Positions 36,298 to 44,354 of a DNA stretch of 64,000 nucleotides are shown in pieces (the first letter of the stretch is position 1; every line of letters begins with the position of its first letter). The stretch comes from an uncultured Alistipes sp. (GTDB lineage: Bacteria > Bacteroidota > Bacteroidia > Bacteroidales > Rikenellaceae): positions 11,016 through 75,015 of the forward strand of contig USCH01000004.1 of the NCBI GenBank assembly GCA_900553175.1, written 5' to 3'. The notes beneath the pieces were generated by a model. The model was not told the DNA's origin. It made no database searches and saw only the letters and a program-made list of their open reading frames with translations. The position numbers and the translations under genes were made by a program.

Positions 36298-36923
36298 GAG
36301 GAGCCGGCTTTTTCGGCGTCGTAGTGCTCGTCGAAGAGGCGGCGGAGGGTTTCGTCGTCGCGGATCGTCGCGCGCAGCTCCTCCAGCCGGCGGGCATTGT
36401 CCGATTCGGCGATCCACAGCCGCAGGTAGCCCCCGTCGCCGTATTTGCGCCGGAGGTGGTCGCGGCAGCGGTCGAAATGCTCTTCGCGCGTGAGGGCGGG
36501 GCAGTGGGCCAGTCCGTACTGCACCGTGCGGCGCAGCACGGTGGCGACGTCGATGCAGCGGTCGGCTTCGGCCACGATGCGGCCGTAGAGCGAGCGGGGC
36601 TCATGCTCCGCCGAGGCGCGGTGATCCTCGGCCGCCCGGGCCATCGTTTCGATCTGCTCCTCCGTAAAATAGCCGCGCAGCACCGGGTCGGCGCGCAGGA
36701 TCTCGCCCGAGCGGAGGTGATGCCGCTCACGTCCGTCCACAAGCCCCAGATCGTGGTAGGCAGCAATGACATAGACCATCGCGGGGTCGGCATCGTAGTG
36801 CGCAGCCAGCGCGCGGCTTCGGGCGATGACCGTCCGCACGTGGCCGGGGCCGTGTGCGGCGTCGAAGGTTTCGTAGCGGGGAATGATCTCCTGCTCGATG
36901 TACGCTTTGAGGTCCGGATTCAT
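36270..36923 (-). CDS. HD-domain metal-dependent phosphohydrolase
   Basis: A 217-residue HD-superfamily protein with the ligand set AHGPGHV (His28), YHDLG (His57, Asp58), EDHR and EADR. This pattern is typical of small hydrolases acting on nucleotides or phosphate esters; the substrate is unknown. Its C-terminal nine codons overlap the convergent dihydroorotate dehydrogenase-like gene. The promoter lies 4 bases upstream of the start. Confidence 0.78.
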   Translation of the reverse strand: MNPDLKAYIEQEIIPRYETFDAAHGPGHVRTVIARSRALAAHYDADPAMVYVIAAYHDLGLVDGRERHHLRSGEILRADPVLRGYFTEEQIETMARAAEDHRASAEHEPRSLYGRIVAEADRCIDVATVLRRTVQYGLAHCPALTREEHFDRCRDHLRRKYGDGGYLRLWIAESDNARRLEELRATIRDDETLRRLFDEHYDAEKAGSSHTIVPCGK

Positions 36924-36927
36924 GGGG

Positions 36928-36935
36928 CAAAAATA
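36928..36935 (-). promoter_or_regulatory. Promoter -7 box of the HD gene, nearly leaderless
   Basis: The minus strand reads TATTTTTG and ends 4 bases before the ATG at 36923. Confidence 0.6.
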
Positions 36936-37016
36936 GCGTGGAGAATGGAAGATTGCAAATATCGTCCGCAGTCCGGTCCGGCGAAAACCGCAGGGCGCCG
37001 GGTGCCTGAGCCGCCG

Positions 37017-37048
37017 AAAAAAGCCGCACCCCGTGGTCGGAGTGCGGC
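37017..37048 (-). terminator. Intrinsic terminator after the DUF975 gene
   Basis: On the minus strand GCCGCAC pairs with GTGCGGC and is followed by TTTTTT. Confidence 0.8.
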
Positions 37049-37071
37049 CTGCCGTATGCGCGCGGCGGCGA

Positions 37072-37688
37072 TTATGCGGTCTGCTCGTTTTTGAACTCGA
37101 GATAGAACTTGGCGAGGACCGTATTGTAGTAGGGCACGATCCACAGCATGGGGATGAAGAGGAGCAGGGCGCTCAGAAGCGCCAGACCGACATATCCCAA
37201 CAGGATGAGGAACAAATCCATCTTGTGGCCGTCCATCATGGCGGCGCTGCGGTCGATGGCCTCGTTCGCACCGAGCCCGGGGTTCTCGGCCAGAATCATC
37301 GCCGTCATGCTGTAGCCCAAACCTTTGATGATGCCGGGAACGATGAGCAGCAGCGACCAAAGGAACGTGTAGATGCCGACGAGCAGCATCGCGATGACCG
37401 ACTTTTTGTAGTACGTCTCGTTGAACGCGCCGAACAGATCGCTGACGGCCGGCTGCTTCCCGTCCCGCGCGAAGTTCAGGAACATCATGGTGAAGCCGAA
37501 AGCGAGCGGCTGCAGGAATCCGATGGCCAGTACGATGTAGGCGAGTGACAGGATGAGGCCGTCACCCCGTGCAATGGCGGCGATAATGCCCGCTAAAAGA
37601 CCGTAAACAAGCGTCGGGACGATTACCCCCCCCATTTGCCTTTCAACGTCTCCCGAGCGGCGAGACGGATTTCAGGGTTTGTTTTCAT
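37072..37688 (-). pseudogene. DUF975-family membrane protein, frameshifted at an eight-G tract
   Basis: The natural start appears to be ATG 37688, giving MKTNPEIRLAARETLKGKWGG, which matches the usual start of DUF975 proteins. The eight-G tract (37626-37633) then runs into TAA. With nine G the frame would continue into VIVPTLVYGLLAGIIA and end normally at 37072, giving 205 residues. The downstream part (uninterrupted from 37635, 187 residues) has about five membrane segments and the family block SLLLIVPGIIKGLGYSMTAMILAENP. Translation could restart at ATG 37635. Alternatively the tract is under-called or phase-variable. The function of DUF975 is unknown. Confidence 0.75.
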
Positions 37689-37708
37689 ATCATTTGAAGT
37701 TTGATGGT

Positions 37709-37817
37709 GTGTCGCATGACCTGTCCGGGTCGCTCATTCCCTCCGTCCCCGTCGTCCTTACTTCGCGTACGCTACGGCGCGCGTTTCGCGGATGACGGTG
37801 ATCTTCACCTGACCCGG
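37709..37817. repeat. Direct repeat copy 1, duplicate of the rny 3' end
   Basis: This 109-base segment matches 37869-37977 at a constant offset of 160 bases with about five differences. It carries 20 codons identical at protein level to the end of RNase Y, including the stop codon (37758-37760), plus 49 bases of downstream flank. Identity ends abruptly at both edges. Confidence 0.85.
37758..37817 (-). pseudogene. Detached 3' fragment of rny
   Basis: The minus strand encodes [19 protein letters not shown] and a stop, identical in amino acids to the RNase Y C-terminus but with several synonymous codon differences. There is no upstream coding part. Confidence 0.8.
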
Positions 37818-37825
37818 TGTCAAGT

Positions 37826-37846
37826 CCTCCCTTTGTCAAAGGGAGG
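37826..37846. repeat. Tight inverted repeat between the two rny 3' copies
   Basis: Ten-base arms CCTCCCTTTG and CAAAGGGAGG around one base. There is no T run, so I do not call it a terminator. Confidence 0.6.
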
Positions 37847-37868
37847 ATTCAGGAGGGAATGTCGAAGC

Positions 37869-37977
37869 GTGTCGCATGACCTGTCCGGGTCGCTCATTCC
37901 CTCCCTCCCCGTCGGCCTTATTTCGCGTACGCCACGGCGCGCGTCTCGCGGATGACGGTGATCTTCACCTGACCCGG
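37869..37977. repeat. Direct repeat copy 2, at the real end of rny
   Basis: The partner of 37709-37817. Its right 60 bases are the last 20 codons of the intact rny gene. Confidence 0.85.
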
Positions 37978-39465
37978 ATAGGTCATTTCATCCTGGATCT
38001 TCTTGGCGATTTCGTGCGAGAGGCTCTCCGACTCCTGATCCGAGAGTTTGTCGGCGCCGACGATCACGCGCAGCTCGCGTCCGGCCTGGATGGCATAGGT
38101 TTTCAGCACGCCGGGGTAGGACAAGGCGATGTCCTCCATCTCCTTCAGGCGCTTGATGTAGCTCTCGACCACTTCGCGCCGTGCACCGGGGCGTGCGCCC
38201 GATATGGCGTCGCACACCTGGATGATCGGTGCGATGAGCGACGTCATCTCCACTTCGTCGTGGTGCGAACCGATGGCGTTGCACACCTCGGGCTTCTCCT
38301 TGTACTTCTCGGCGAGCTTCATGCCGATGATTGCGTGCGGCAGTTCGGGCTCGTCGTCGGGCACCTTGCCGATGTCGTGCAGGAGGCCTGCGCGGCGGGC
38401 GATCTTGGGATTCAGCCCCAGTTCGGCAGCCATGATGCCGGCCAGGTTGGCTGTTTCGCGGGCGTGCTGCAACAGGTTCTGACCGTAGGAGGAGCGGTAT
38501 TTCATCTTGCCGATCATGCGGATGAGTTCGGGATGCAGGCCGTGGATGCCCAGGTCGATGGTCGTGCGCTTGCCCACCTCGACGATCTCCTCCTCGATCT
38601 GTTTTTTCACCTTGGCCACGACCTCTTCGATGCGGGCGGGGTGGATGCGGCCGTCGGTCACCAGCTGGTGCAGCGCCAGACGGGCGATTTCGCGGCGCAC
38701 GGGGTCGAAGCCCGAGAGGATGATCGCTTCGGGTGTGTCGTCGACGATGATCTCGATGCCCGTCGCGGCCTCCAGCGCGCGGATGTTGCGGCCCTCGCGG
38801 CCGATGATGCGGCCCTTCACCTCGTCGCTCTCGATGTTGAAGACCGTCACGGCGTTTTCGATGGCCGTTTCGGTCGCCACCCGCTGGATCGAGGCCACGA
38901 TGATGCGCTTGGCCTCCTTCGAGGCGGTCATCTTGGCCTCCTCGATCGTTTCGTTGATGTAGGCGGCCGCTTCGGTCTTGGCCTCGGCCTTCATGTTCTC
39001 GACGAGGATGTTTTTGGCCTCTTCTGAGCTCATGCCCGAAATCTGCTCCAGACGCACGTTCTGCTCGCGGCGGAGCGTGTCGATCTCCTCCTTCTTGTGC
39101 TCGAGGATCTGCATTTGGTTCTGCATCTGCTCCTTGAGCCGCTCGTTCTCGCGCATGCGGTTTTCCAGTTCGCGCTGCTGGTTCTGCACGTTCTGCTCGA
39201 TCTGCTTGGCGCGCTGCTCGCTCTGGGCGATTTTCTGGTTGCGTTCGTTGACCTGACGGTCGTGCTCGCTCTTGAGCTGCATGAATTTCTCCTTGGCCTG
39301 AAGGATTTTCTCCTTCTTGATCATCTCGCCTTCGGCTTCGGCCTCCTTGAGCGCCGTTTCGCGCCGCTTGCGGATCGATGTCTTGACCACGAGGTTCGTG
39401 ACGACCGCGTAGATCCCGACGGCGAGCACTGCGGAGATGCAGGCTGTCAAAATGATGCTATTCAT
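37918..39465 (-). CDS. rny: Ribonuclease Y
   Basis: A membrane-anchored endoribonuclease that initiates mRNA decay. The 515-residue protein has one N-terminal membrane segment (about residues 2-20). A long charged coiled coil extends to about residue 200. A KH domain contains [19 protein letters not shown], and an HD domain contains [12 protein letters not shown] frame extending to 39561 adds 32 residues from the 6S RNA region; ATG 39465 ([13 protein letters not shown]) is correct by family. The last 20 codons are duplicated downstream (37709-37817). Confidence 0.95.
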   Translation of the reverse strand: MNSIILTACISAVLAVGIYAVVTNLVVKTSIRKRRETALKEAEAEGEMIKKEKILQAKEKFMQLKSEHDRQVNERNQKIAQSEQRAKQIEQNVQNQQRELENRMRENERLKEQMQNQMQILEHKKEEIDTLRREQNVRLEQISGMSSEEAKNILVENMKAEAKTEAAAYINETIEEAKMTASKEAKRIIVASIQRVATETAIENAVTVFNIESDEVKGRIIGREGRNIRALEAATGIEIIVDDTPEAIILSGFDPVRREIARLALHQLVTDGRIHPARIEEVVAKVKKQIEEEIVEVGKRTTIDLGIHGLHPELIRMIGKMKYRSSYGQNLLQHARETANLAGIMAAELGLNPKIARRAGLLHDIGKVPDDEPELPHAIIGMKLAEKYKEKPEVCNAIGSHHDEVEMTSLIAPIIQVCDAISGARPGARREVVESYIKRLKEMEDIALSYPGVLKTYAIQAGRELRVIVGADKLSDQESESLSHEIAKKIQDEMTYPGQVKITVIRETRAVAYAK

Positions 39466-39514
39466 CGTACTTTTGCGTGTTTTTGTTGTTAATATATAGG
39501 GTTTCTTTCGTGTC

Positions 39515-39717
39515 AAAAAAAACCGCATAGAATTCCTTAGTCTTGTTTGACGAATCTGCAAGATCAGTCATGTGTGGAGGCTCCGGCAATCGCAATCTTC
39601 CAACGGCACGCACAGGGCGGGCACCCCTTGCGGGGTCAAGGCCTGATTTTGAAGCGCCGTGAGTTGCTCCAATTTAAAAAGTGTTCAGTTTCGCAAAGCT
39701 GTAAGGAATCTATGCGG
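39515..39717 (-). ncRNA. ssrS: Probable 6S RNA
   Basis: The minus strand between zapA and rny folds, by inspection, into a long rod. The 5' end CCGCATAGATTCCTTA pairs with 3' TAAGGAATTCTATGCGG (one bulge), directly followed by TTTTTTTT. Large, unpaired-looking middle flanks surround an apical region capped by ACCCC-GCAA-GGGGT, a perfect GNRA tetraloop hairpin. The length of about 200 bases, the terminal stem, the central bubble and the position directly downstream of zapA are all 6S-like. 6S RNA sequesters housekeeping RNA polymerase in stationary phase. No covariance search was possible. Confidence 0.75.
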
Positions 39718-39738
39718 GTAGATTCTTCGTATGTAAAA

Positions 39739-39888
39739 GAACGTTTTCGTCGGGCCGGGCGCAGAGCCGTGCTTGCGCGGGCTTTGCCGAGGCGGGAAAC
39801 GGTGCGTGAAAACGAACGTTTTCGCCGGGCCGGGTGCTGCGCCGGACCTCTCCGGACCGTGCCGGGGCGGGAGAAGGAGCGCGGAATC
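39739..39888. repeat. Imperfect 75-base tandem duplication between 6S RNA and zapA
   Basis: Two diverged units (39739-39813 and 39814-39888) begin with the nearly identical GAACGTTTTCG and GGGCCGGG blocks and share a later GCCG-GGCGGGA block. I see no gene in it. Confidence 0.6.
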
Positions 39889-39894
39889 GGAACG

Positions 39895-40194
39895 TCATCC
39901 TTCGAGGGTGTTGAGGTATTCGTCCAGTTTCCGGTCCAGCTCGCCGAGCCGTCCCAGATCGCCCTCGTCCAGCTCGCGGCTCTGCCGCATGGCCACGTCG
40001 GCGATGGCGAACTTGAGCGCAGCCATCGAGAGCCAGTCCTGCTCGTTCCAGCCCCGGATGTTCTGCTGTTTTATGAGCGCGAGGTAGTTGTTCACCTCGC
40101 GTTCGGCCAGTCGGTACATCTCCTCTTTCCCGCTCTCGATCTGGAACGGGTAGCTTTTGCCGGCTATTTTGAGCGTGATCGCCTGTTTGGCCAT
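39895..40194 (-). CDS. zapA: Cell division protein ZapA
   Basis: A 99-residue ZapA that bundles FtsZ filaments at midcell. The N-terminal beta domain has ITLKIAGKSYPFQI, followed by KEEMYRLAEREVNNYL and a C-terminal coiled coil with ALKFAIADVAM and LGELDRKLDEYL. It lies 12 bases after a small coiled-coil gene and directly upstream of the 6S RNA candidate, an order also known in Proteobacteria. Confidence 0.88.
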   Translation of the reverse strand: MAKQAITLKIAGKSYPFQIESGKEEMYRLAEREVNNYLALIKQQNIRGWNEQDWLSMAALKFAIADVAMRQSRELDEGDLGRLGELDRKLDEYLNTLEG

Positions 40195-40206
40195 GGGTCG
40201 TCGCGT

Positions 40207-40536
40207 TTATCGGTCGTCGTTCTGCGGGGTCGTCCCCGAAATCCCTTCGGCGGCTTCCACCAGCGCGATGCACTTGTCCACCTCCCGCATAAGACGGTTG
40301 ACGCGCGCCCGCGCTTTTTCCCGGTTGCGGCCCGAGCCCGCCAGCCCTTCGGCGAGTTGCATGCGTGCCAGTTCGGCATTCGACTCTCTCTCGCGCTCCT
40401 CGCTCGCCCGGAGTTCGCCGCGCAGGGCGTCGCGCTCCGCCGTCAGCTCCGCGCAGAGCCTCACGAGCCGTCCGTGCTCCTCGATGAGCCGTCCGACCCG
40501 GGTTTCGATGCTCTCTATCACGCTTTTTCCGGCCAT
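40207..40536 (-). CDS. Small coiled-coil protein, likely ZapA partner
   Basis: A 109-residue, mostly helical, highly charged protein with heptads from about residue 5 to 60 (SIETRVGRLIEEHGRLVRLC) and a second helix with ARVNRLMREVDKCIALVEAAEG. There is no enzyme motif. Its place as first gene of the zapA operon suggests a ZapB-like role in the division apparatus, which is inference from context only. Confidence 0.65.
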   Translation of the reverse strand: MAGKSVIESIETRVGRLIEEHGRLVRLCAELTAERDALRGELRASEERERESNAELARMQLAEGLAGSGRNREKARARVNRLMREVDKCIALVEAAEGISGTTPQNDDR

Positions 40537-40566
40537 GGACTCGGGTTACGTTTCCGCTTCACCTCT

Positions 40567-40574
40567 CAAAGGTA
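40567..40574 (-). promoter_or_regulatory. zapA operon promoter -7 box
   Basis: The minus strand reads TACCTTTG, 30 bases before the coiled-coil gene start. Confidence 0.65.
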
Positions 40575-40600
40575 CGAAAAAGAACGCAGAAATACAAATC

Positions 40601-41899
40601 TTATTGCCGGGCGACCTCGGCATAGAGGTCGTACCGCTCGGCCGCGACGATCTTCGCCTCGTAGAACCGGCCGCGCAGCAGACGGCGGTCTGCGGCGGGA
40701 ATCAGAATCTCCTGGTCGACCTCGGGCGAATCGTACTGCGAGCGGGCCACGTAGTAGCCGCCCTGCCGCGAGTCGACGATCACCCGCTCGGTACGGCCCA
40801 CGCGGCGGAGGTTGTTTTCGAGCGAAATATCGCCCTGAAGCCGCATGATGCGCTCCACGCGCTCCTGCTTCACCTCGTCGGGCACGTCGTCGCGCAGATG
40901 CTGCGCCGAGTGGGTCCCCTCCTCCTCGGAGTAGGCGAAGACGCCCAGCCGCTCGAAGCGCACCTCGCGCACGAACGCCTCCAGTTCTGCGAAGTCGGCC
41001 TCGCTCTCGCCCGGGTAGCCCACCAGCAGCGTCGTGCGCAGCGCCAGGTCGGGAATCGCACGCCGCAGCCTGCCGATGAGCTCCAGCGCCTCGGCCTTGG
41101 TGTGGCGGCGCAGCATGGCCGACAGCTGGCGGTCGGCGATGTGCTGGAACGGGATGTCGAGGTATTTGCATATCTTGGGCTCCGCGGCCATCGTCTCGAT
41201 CACGTCGTCCGGAAAACCGGCCGGGTAGGCGTAGTGGAGCCGAATCCATTCGATGCCCCCGATGCGGCAGAGGCGGCGCAGCAGCTCGCCGAGCATGCGG
41301 CGGCCATAGAGGTCGAGGCCGTAGTAGGTGGTGTCCTGGGCGATGACGATCAATTCGCGCACGCCCTGCGCCGCCAGCTTGCGGGCCTCCTCTTCGAGCA
41401 CCTCCATCGGCACCGAGACGTGGGGCCCGCGGATGAGCGGGATGGCGCAGTAGCCGCACTTCCAGTTGCAGCCCTCCGAAATCTTGAGGTAGGCGTAGTG
41501 CCTGGGGGTGGTCAGATGCCGCTCGGTGGCCAGCGCAGCCGCCTCCGAGCCTCCCAGCGCCCGGACGATGCCGTCCCACGTGCGGGCGCCGAAGTAGTCG
41601 TCGACCTCGGGAATCTCGGCGCGCAGCTCGTCGGCGTAGCGCTCCGAGAGGCAGCCGATGACGAACAGATGCTCGATGCGGCCCGCTTTTTTGGCCTCGG
41701 CGGCCCGCAGAATCTGATCGACGGACTCCTGCTTGGCGTCGCCGATGAAGCCGCAGGTGTTGATGACCACGGTCTTGGCGTCGGTGCGGTCGCTGTCGAA
41801 ACGCACCTCGTATCCGGCGGCCGCCAGACGGGCCATGAGGTGCTCGCTGTCGACGGTGTTCTTCGAACAGCCCAGCGTGATGACGTTAATTTTTTTCAT
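40601..41899 (-). CDS. rimO: Ribosomal protein S12 methylthiotransferase RimO
   Basis: A radical SAM enzyme that methylthiolates an Asp of ribosomal protein S12. The 432-residue sequence starts KINVITLGCSKNTVDSE, the RimO-specific form of the N-terminal domain, whose three cluster Cys lie in GCSKN, NTCGF and IGCLSER. The radical SAM CxxxCxxC is CNWKCGYC (about residue 148), and a C-terminal TRAM domain follows. It overlaps ftsY by 14 bases, so the two are cotranslated. Confidence 0.95.
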   Translation of the reverse strand: MKKINVITLGCSKNTVDSEHLMARLAAAGYEVRFDSDRTDAKTVVINTCGFIGDAKQESVDQILRAAEAKKAGRIEHLFVIGCLSERYADELRAEIPEVDDYFGARTWDGIVRALGGSEAAALATERHLTTPRHYAYLKISEGCNWKCGYCAIPLIRGPHVSVPMEVLEEEARKLAAQGVRELIVIAQDTTYYGLDLYGRRMLGELLRRLCRIGGIEWIRLHYAYPAGFPDDVIETMAAEPKICKYLDIPFQHIADRQLSAMLRRHTKAEALELIGRLRRAIPDLALRTTLLVGYPGESEADFAELEAFVREVRFERLGVFAYSEEEGTHSAQHLRDDVPDEVKQERVERIMRLQGDISLENNLRRVGRTERVIVDSRQGGYYVARSQYDSPEVDQEILIPAADRRLLRGRFYEAKIVAAERYDLYAEVARQ

Positions 41900-42908
41900 C
41901 GCCGAAGAGTGCGTTGACGAATTCGCGGCGGTCGAACGTGCGCAGGTCGTCGATCCCCTCGCCGATGCCGATGTAGCGCACCGGCACGCGGAAGCGGTCG
42001 CTGATGCCGATCACCACGCCGCCCTTGGCCGTGCCGTCGAGCTTGGTGATGGCCAGCGAGGTGACCTGCGTGGCCTGGGTGAACTGCCGGGCCTGCTCGA
42101 AGGCGTTCTGTCCGGTCGAACCGTCGAGCACGAGCATCACTTCGTGGGGGGCGCCGGGGATGACTTTCGACATGACGTTGCGGATCTTGGTCAGCTCGTT
42201 CATGAGGCCCACCTTGTTATGCAGGCGTCCGGCCGTGTCGATCAGCACCACGTCGGCGCCGCCCGCCTTGGCCGAGGCGAGCGTGTCGTAGGCCACCGAT
42301 GCCGGGTCGGAGCCCATCTGCTGGCGGATGAGCGTGGCGCCCGCGCGGCGGGCCCACACTTCGAGCTGGTCGATGGCTGCGGCGCGGAATGTGTCGGCGG
42401 CGCCGATCCACACCTTGCGGCCCATGCGCGTGAGCTGTGCGGCGAGCTTGCCGATGGTGGTGGTCTTGCCTGCGCCGTTGACCCCCACGACCATCACCAC
42501 GTAGGGTTCGCCCGGGTGCGCGTCGAGCCTGAAATCGGCCTCCGAGCCGCGGGCCTCCTCCAGCAGCGCCGCCACTTCGTCGCGCAGGATCGACTGCAAT
42601 TCGGCCGTGCCCATGTATTTGTCGCGTGCCACGCGCTCCTCGATGCGGCGGATGATCTTCACGGTCGTCTCGACGCCCACGTCCGAGGTGATGAGCACCT
42701 CCTCCAGATCGTCCAGCACGTCGGCGTCGACGGTCGAGCGTCCGGCCACGGCCCGGGCCAGCTTCGAGAAGAGGCCCGTTTTGGTCCTCTCCAGCCCCGC
42801 CTCGAGCGTCGCGCGGTCGTCGGAAGGGGTTTCCGGGGCGGGGCGCGAAGCGGATTCCTGCGGTGCGGAGGGGGCGTTTCTTTTTTTGAAAATATCGAAA
42901 AGTGCCAT
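41886..42908 (-). CDS. ftsY: Signal recognition particle receptor FtsY
   Basis: A GTPase receptor that docks SRP-ribosome complexes at the membrane. The 340-residue protein begins MALFDIFKKRN with a short acidic/polar A region. The NG domain carries G1 GVNGAGKTTTIGKLA, G3 DTAGR and G4 TKLDG. The longer frame to 42992 is rejected because it spans the promoter region; ATG 42908 fits the family. The operon continues into rimO. Confidence 0.95.
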   Translation of the reverse strand: MALFDIFKKRNAPSAPQESASRPAPETPSDDRATLEAGLERTKTGLFSKLARAVAGRSTVDADVLDDLEEVLITSDVGVETTVKIIRRIEERVARDKYMGTAELQSILRDEVAALLEEARGSEADFRLDAHPGEPYVVMVVGVNGAGKTTTIGKLAAQLTRMGRKVWIGAADTFRAAAIDQLEVWARRAGATLIRQQMGSDPASVAYDTLASAKAGGADVVLIDTAGRLHNKVGLMNELTKIRNVMSKVIPGAPHEVMLVLDGSTGQNAFEQARQFTQATQVTSLAITKLDGTAKGGVVIGISDRFRVPVRYIGIGEGIDDLRTFDRREFVNALFGDEKN

Positions 42909-42929
42909 ATTCGTTCGGGAACTTCCGGA

Positions 42930-42937
42930 CAAAGGTA
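42930..42937 (-). promoter_or_regulatory. ftsY-rimO promoter -7 box
   Basis: The minus strand reads TACCTTTG, 21 bases before the ftsY ATG. Confidence 0.7.
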
Positions 42938-42961
42938 ATAAGAAAATTCCGGAAAAAACGT

Positions 42962-42969
42962 TACCTTTG
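42962..42969 (+). promoter_or_regulatory. Promoter -7 box of the DUF1566-like gene
   Basis: TACCTTTG on the plus strand, 21 bases before the ATG at 42991 and 24 bases from the divergent ftsY box. Confidence 0.7.
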
Positions 42970-42990
42970 CGTATATCGAAATTTTCAGTC

Positions 42991-43872
42991 ATGATGAAGA
43001 AGATCGTGTTGTCGGTCGCCGTGCTCTGCGGCGGTGCGCTGTGCGCCGAGGCGCAGGACCGGATCGTGAAGCGGGACGCCTCCGAGGTGGAGGCCCTCGT
43101 GCTGGAGATCGCACCCGATGCGGTGCGTTACAAACGTTTTTCCAACCCCGAGGGGCCGACCTACGTGCTGCCTGCCTCCGAAATCGACTTCATCCGTTTT
43201 GCCAACGGCGAAACGGAGCGTTTCGCAGCTCCCGCCGCGGAATCCGACCGGAGGGAGGATGCGGCGGCCGGCGGACCGGAGGCTACGGCGCTCTCCGCCC
43301 GTGCGGATGCGGAGTGGGTGGTCAAGGAGTGGAAGATCGGCGATTATTACGAGCGCGACGGAGTGAAAGGCGTGGTGTGCGCGCTGACGGACGGAGGCAC
43401 GCACGGCCTGATCCTGTCGCTCGGGGAGATCTATCTGCCCTGGTGCGGATTCCGCAAGTCCGAACAGCGGGCGACGGGGGCCGTCGATGCGGCCGACGGA
43501 CGGGTCAATATGGCGGCGGTGGAGCGCTTCATCGCCGAGAACGGACTTTCGTGGGATGATTTTCCCGCGTTCAAGTGGTGCCGCGAGCAGGGCGAAGGGT
43601 GGTATCTGCCCGCCATCGACGAACTGCTGGCCGTCGGCCACAACTACAACGGCGGCTCGCGCACGGCGAGCAACCGGCAGGCCCGCAGCCGTTTCAACGA
43701 TGCGCTCAAGAGCCACGGCGGCGACCGGATGGACCGGATGGTCTATTACTATTCGTCGACCGAGCGCAACGGCCGCGATGCGATGACGAGCCATACGGGC
43801 ACCGAACCTCCCTTTCTGGTGGACATTCCCAAGGGCGGCAAGTTTCTCGTCCGGGCCGTGCGGCGGTTCTGA
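42991..43872 (+). CDS. Exported DUF1566-like protein
   Basis: A 293-residue protein with a signal peptide (cleavage near LCAEAQ, residue 22). A small N-terminal domain follows with RYKRFSNPEGPTYVLP. The C-terminal domain has EWKIGDYYERDGVKGVV, FPAFKWCREQGEGWYLPAIDELLAVG and YYYSSTE, the pattern of DUF1566/Lcl-type domains seen in Bacteroidales secreted proteins. The function is unknown. It lies on the strand opposite to the surrounding rpmB-rpmG-DUF4295 and ftsY-rimO genes. Confidence 0.7.
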   Translation: MMKKIVLSVAVLCGGALCAEAQDRIVKRDASEVEALVLEIAPDAVRYKRFSNPEGPTYVLPASEIDFIRFANGETERFAAPAAESDRREDAAAGGPEATALSARADAEWVVKEWKIGDYYERDGVKGVVCALTDGGTHGLILSLGEIYLPWCGFRKSEQRATGAVDAADGRVNMAAVERFIAENGLSWDDFPAFKWCREQGEGWYLPAIDELLAVGHNYNGGSRTASNRQARSRFNDALKSHGGDRMDRMVYYYSSTERNGRDAMTSHTGTEPPFLVDIPKGGKFLVRAVRRF

Positions 43873-43930
43873 GGCGGGGACGGCGCACCTCCGCCGGCTG
43901 CCGGCTCGAAAGCCTTCGCCGCCACACACA

Positions 43931-43965
43931 CAAAGGGCATCCGATGAGGATGCCCTTTGTATTTA
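43931..43965 (+). terminator. Terminator-like hairpin after the DUF1566-like gene
   Basis: CAAAGGGCATCC and GGATGCCCTTTG flank GATGA. The trailing TATTT is a weak T run. It lies between convergent genes and probably serves both. Confidence 0.7.
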
Positions 43966-43983
43966 AGAGACAGTCTCTTAAAT
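43961..43983. repeat. Perfect 10-base-arm palindrome after the DUF4295 gene
   Basis: ATTTAAGAGA and TCTCTTAAAT surround CAG. It lies directly 3' of the DUF4295 stop codon and could form a second hairpin in that transcript. Confidence 0.65.
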
Positions 43984-43985
43984 GC

Positions 43986-44144
43986 TTATTTCTTCTCTTC
44001 GAAGAAATCCTTCACCTGGTCGTTGGGGATGATGCCTTCCTTGAACATATAGGCGCCCGTCTTCTCCGATTTGACCATCTTGATGCACTTGGTGAACTGC
44101 TTACCCGTGCCGGTTTTCAGTGTTGCGACTACTTTCTTTGCCAT
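43986..44144 (-). CDS. DUF4295-family small protein
   Basis: A 52-residue basic protein starting MAKKVVATLKTGTGKQ and ending DFFEEKK. This small family is restricted to Bacteroidota and is regularly found after rpmG, so a ribosome-associated role is inferred from context only. It starts 12 bases after rpmG and shares its transcript. Confidence 0.85.
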   Translation of the reverse strand: MAKKVVATLKTGTGKQFTKCIKMVKSEKTGAYMFKEGIIPNDQVKDFFEEKK

Positions 44145-44156
44145 GGTGCTCTAAAA

Positions 44157-44339
44157 CTATTTGATTTCACGGTGAACGGTGACGCGCTTGAGGAACGGAT
44201 TGTATTTCTTGCGCTCCAGACGGTCGGGCGTGTTCTTCTTGTTCTTGGTGGTGATGTAACGGGACATTCCCGCAACGCCGCTCTCCTTCTGTTCGGTGCA
44301 CTCGAGGATGACCTGCACCCGGTTGCCTTTCTTTGCCAT
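44157..44339 (-). CDS. rpmG: 50S ribosomal protein L33
   Basis: A 60-residue L33 with [34 protein letters not shown] and the end VHREIK. It is a Cys-poor form without paired zinc Cys. It lies 15 bases after rpmB. Confidence 0.96.
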   Translation of the reverse strand: MAKKGNRVQVILECTEQKESGVAGMSRYITTKNKKNTPDRLERKKYNPFLKRVTVHREIK

Positions 44340-44354
44340 TTCGACGAGGATTTT

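Noticed and set aside
37826..37846. Intrinsic terminator of rny
   Set aside because: Strong tight inverted repeat but no T run on either strand, and it lies inside the duplicated region.
43961..43983. Remnant of a transposase mosaic end or sequencing adapter (contains TAAGAGACAG)
   Set aside because: The match is only ten bases and is fully explained by a perfect symmetric palindrome that sits where a terminator is expected.
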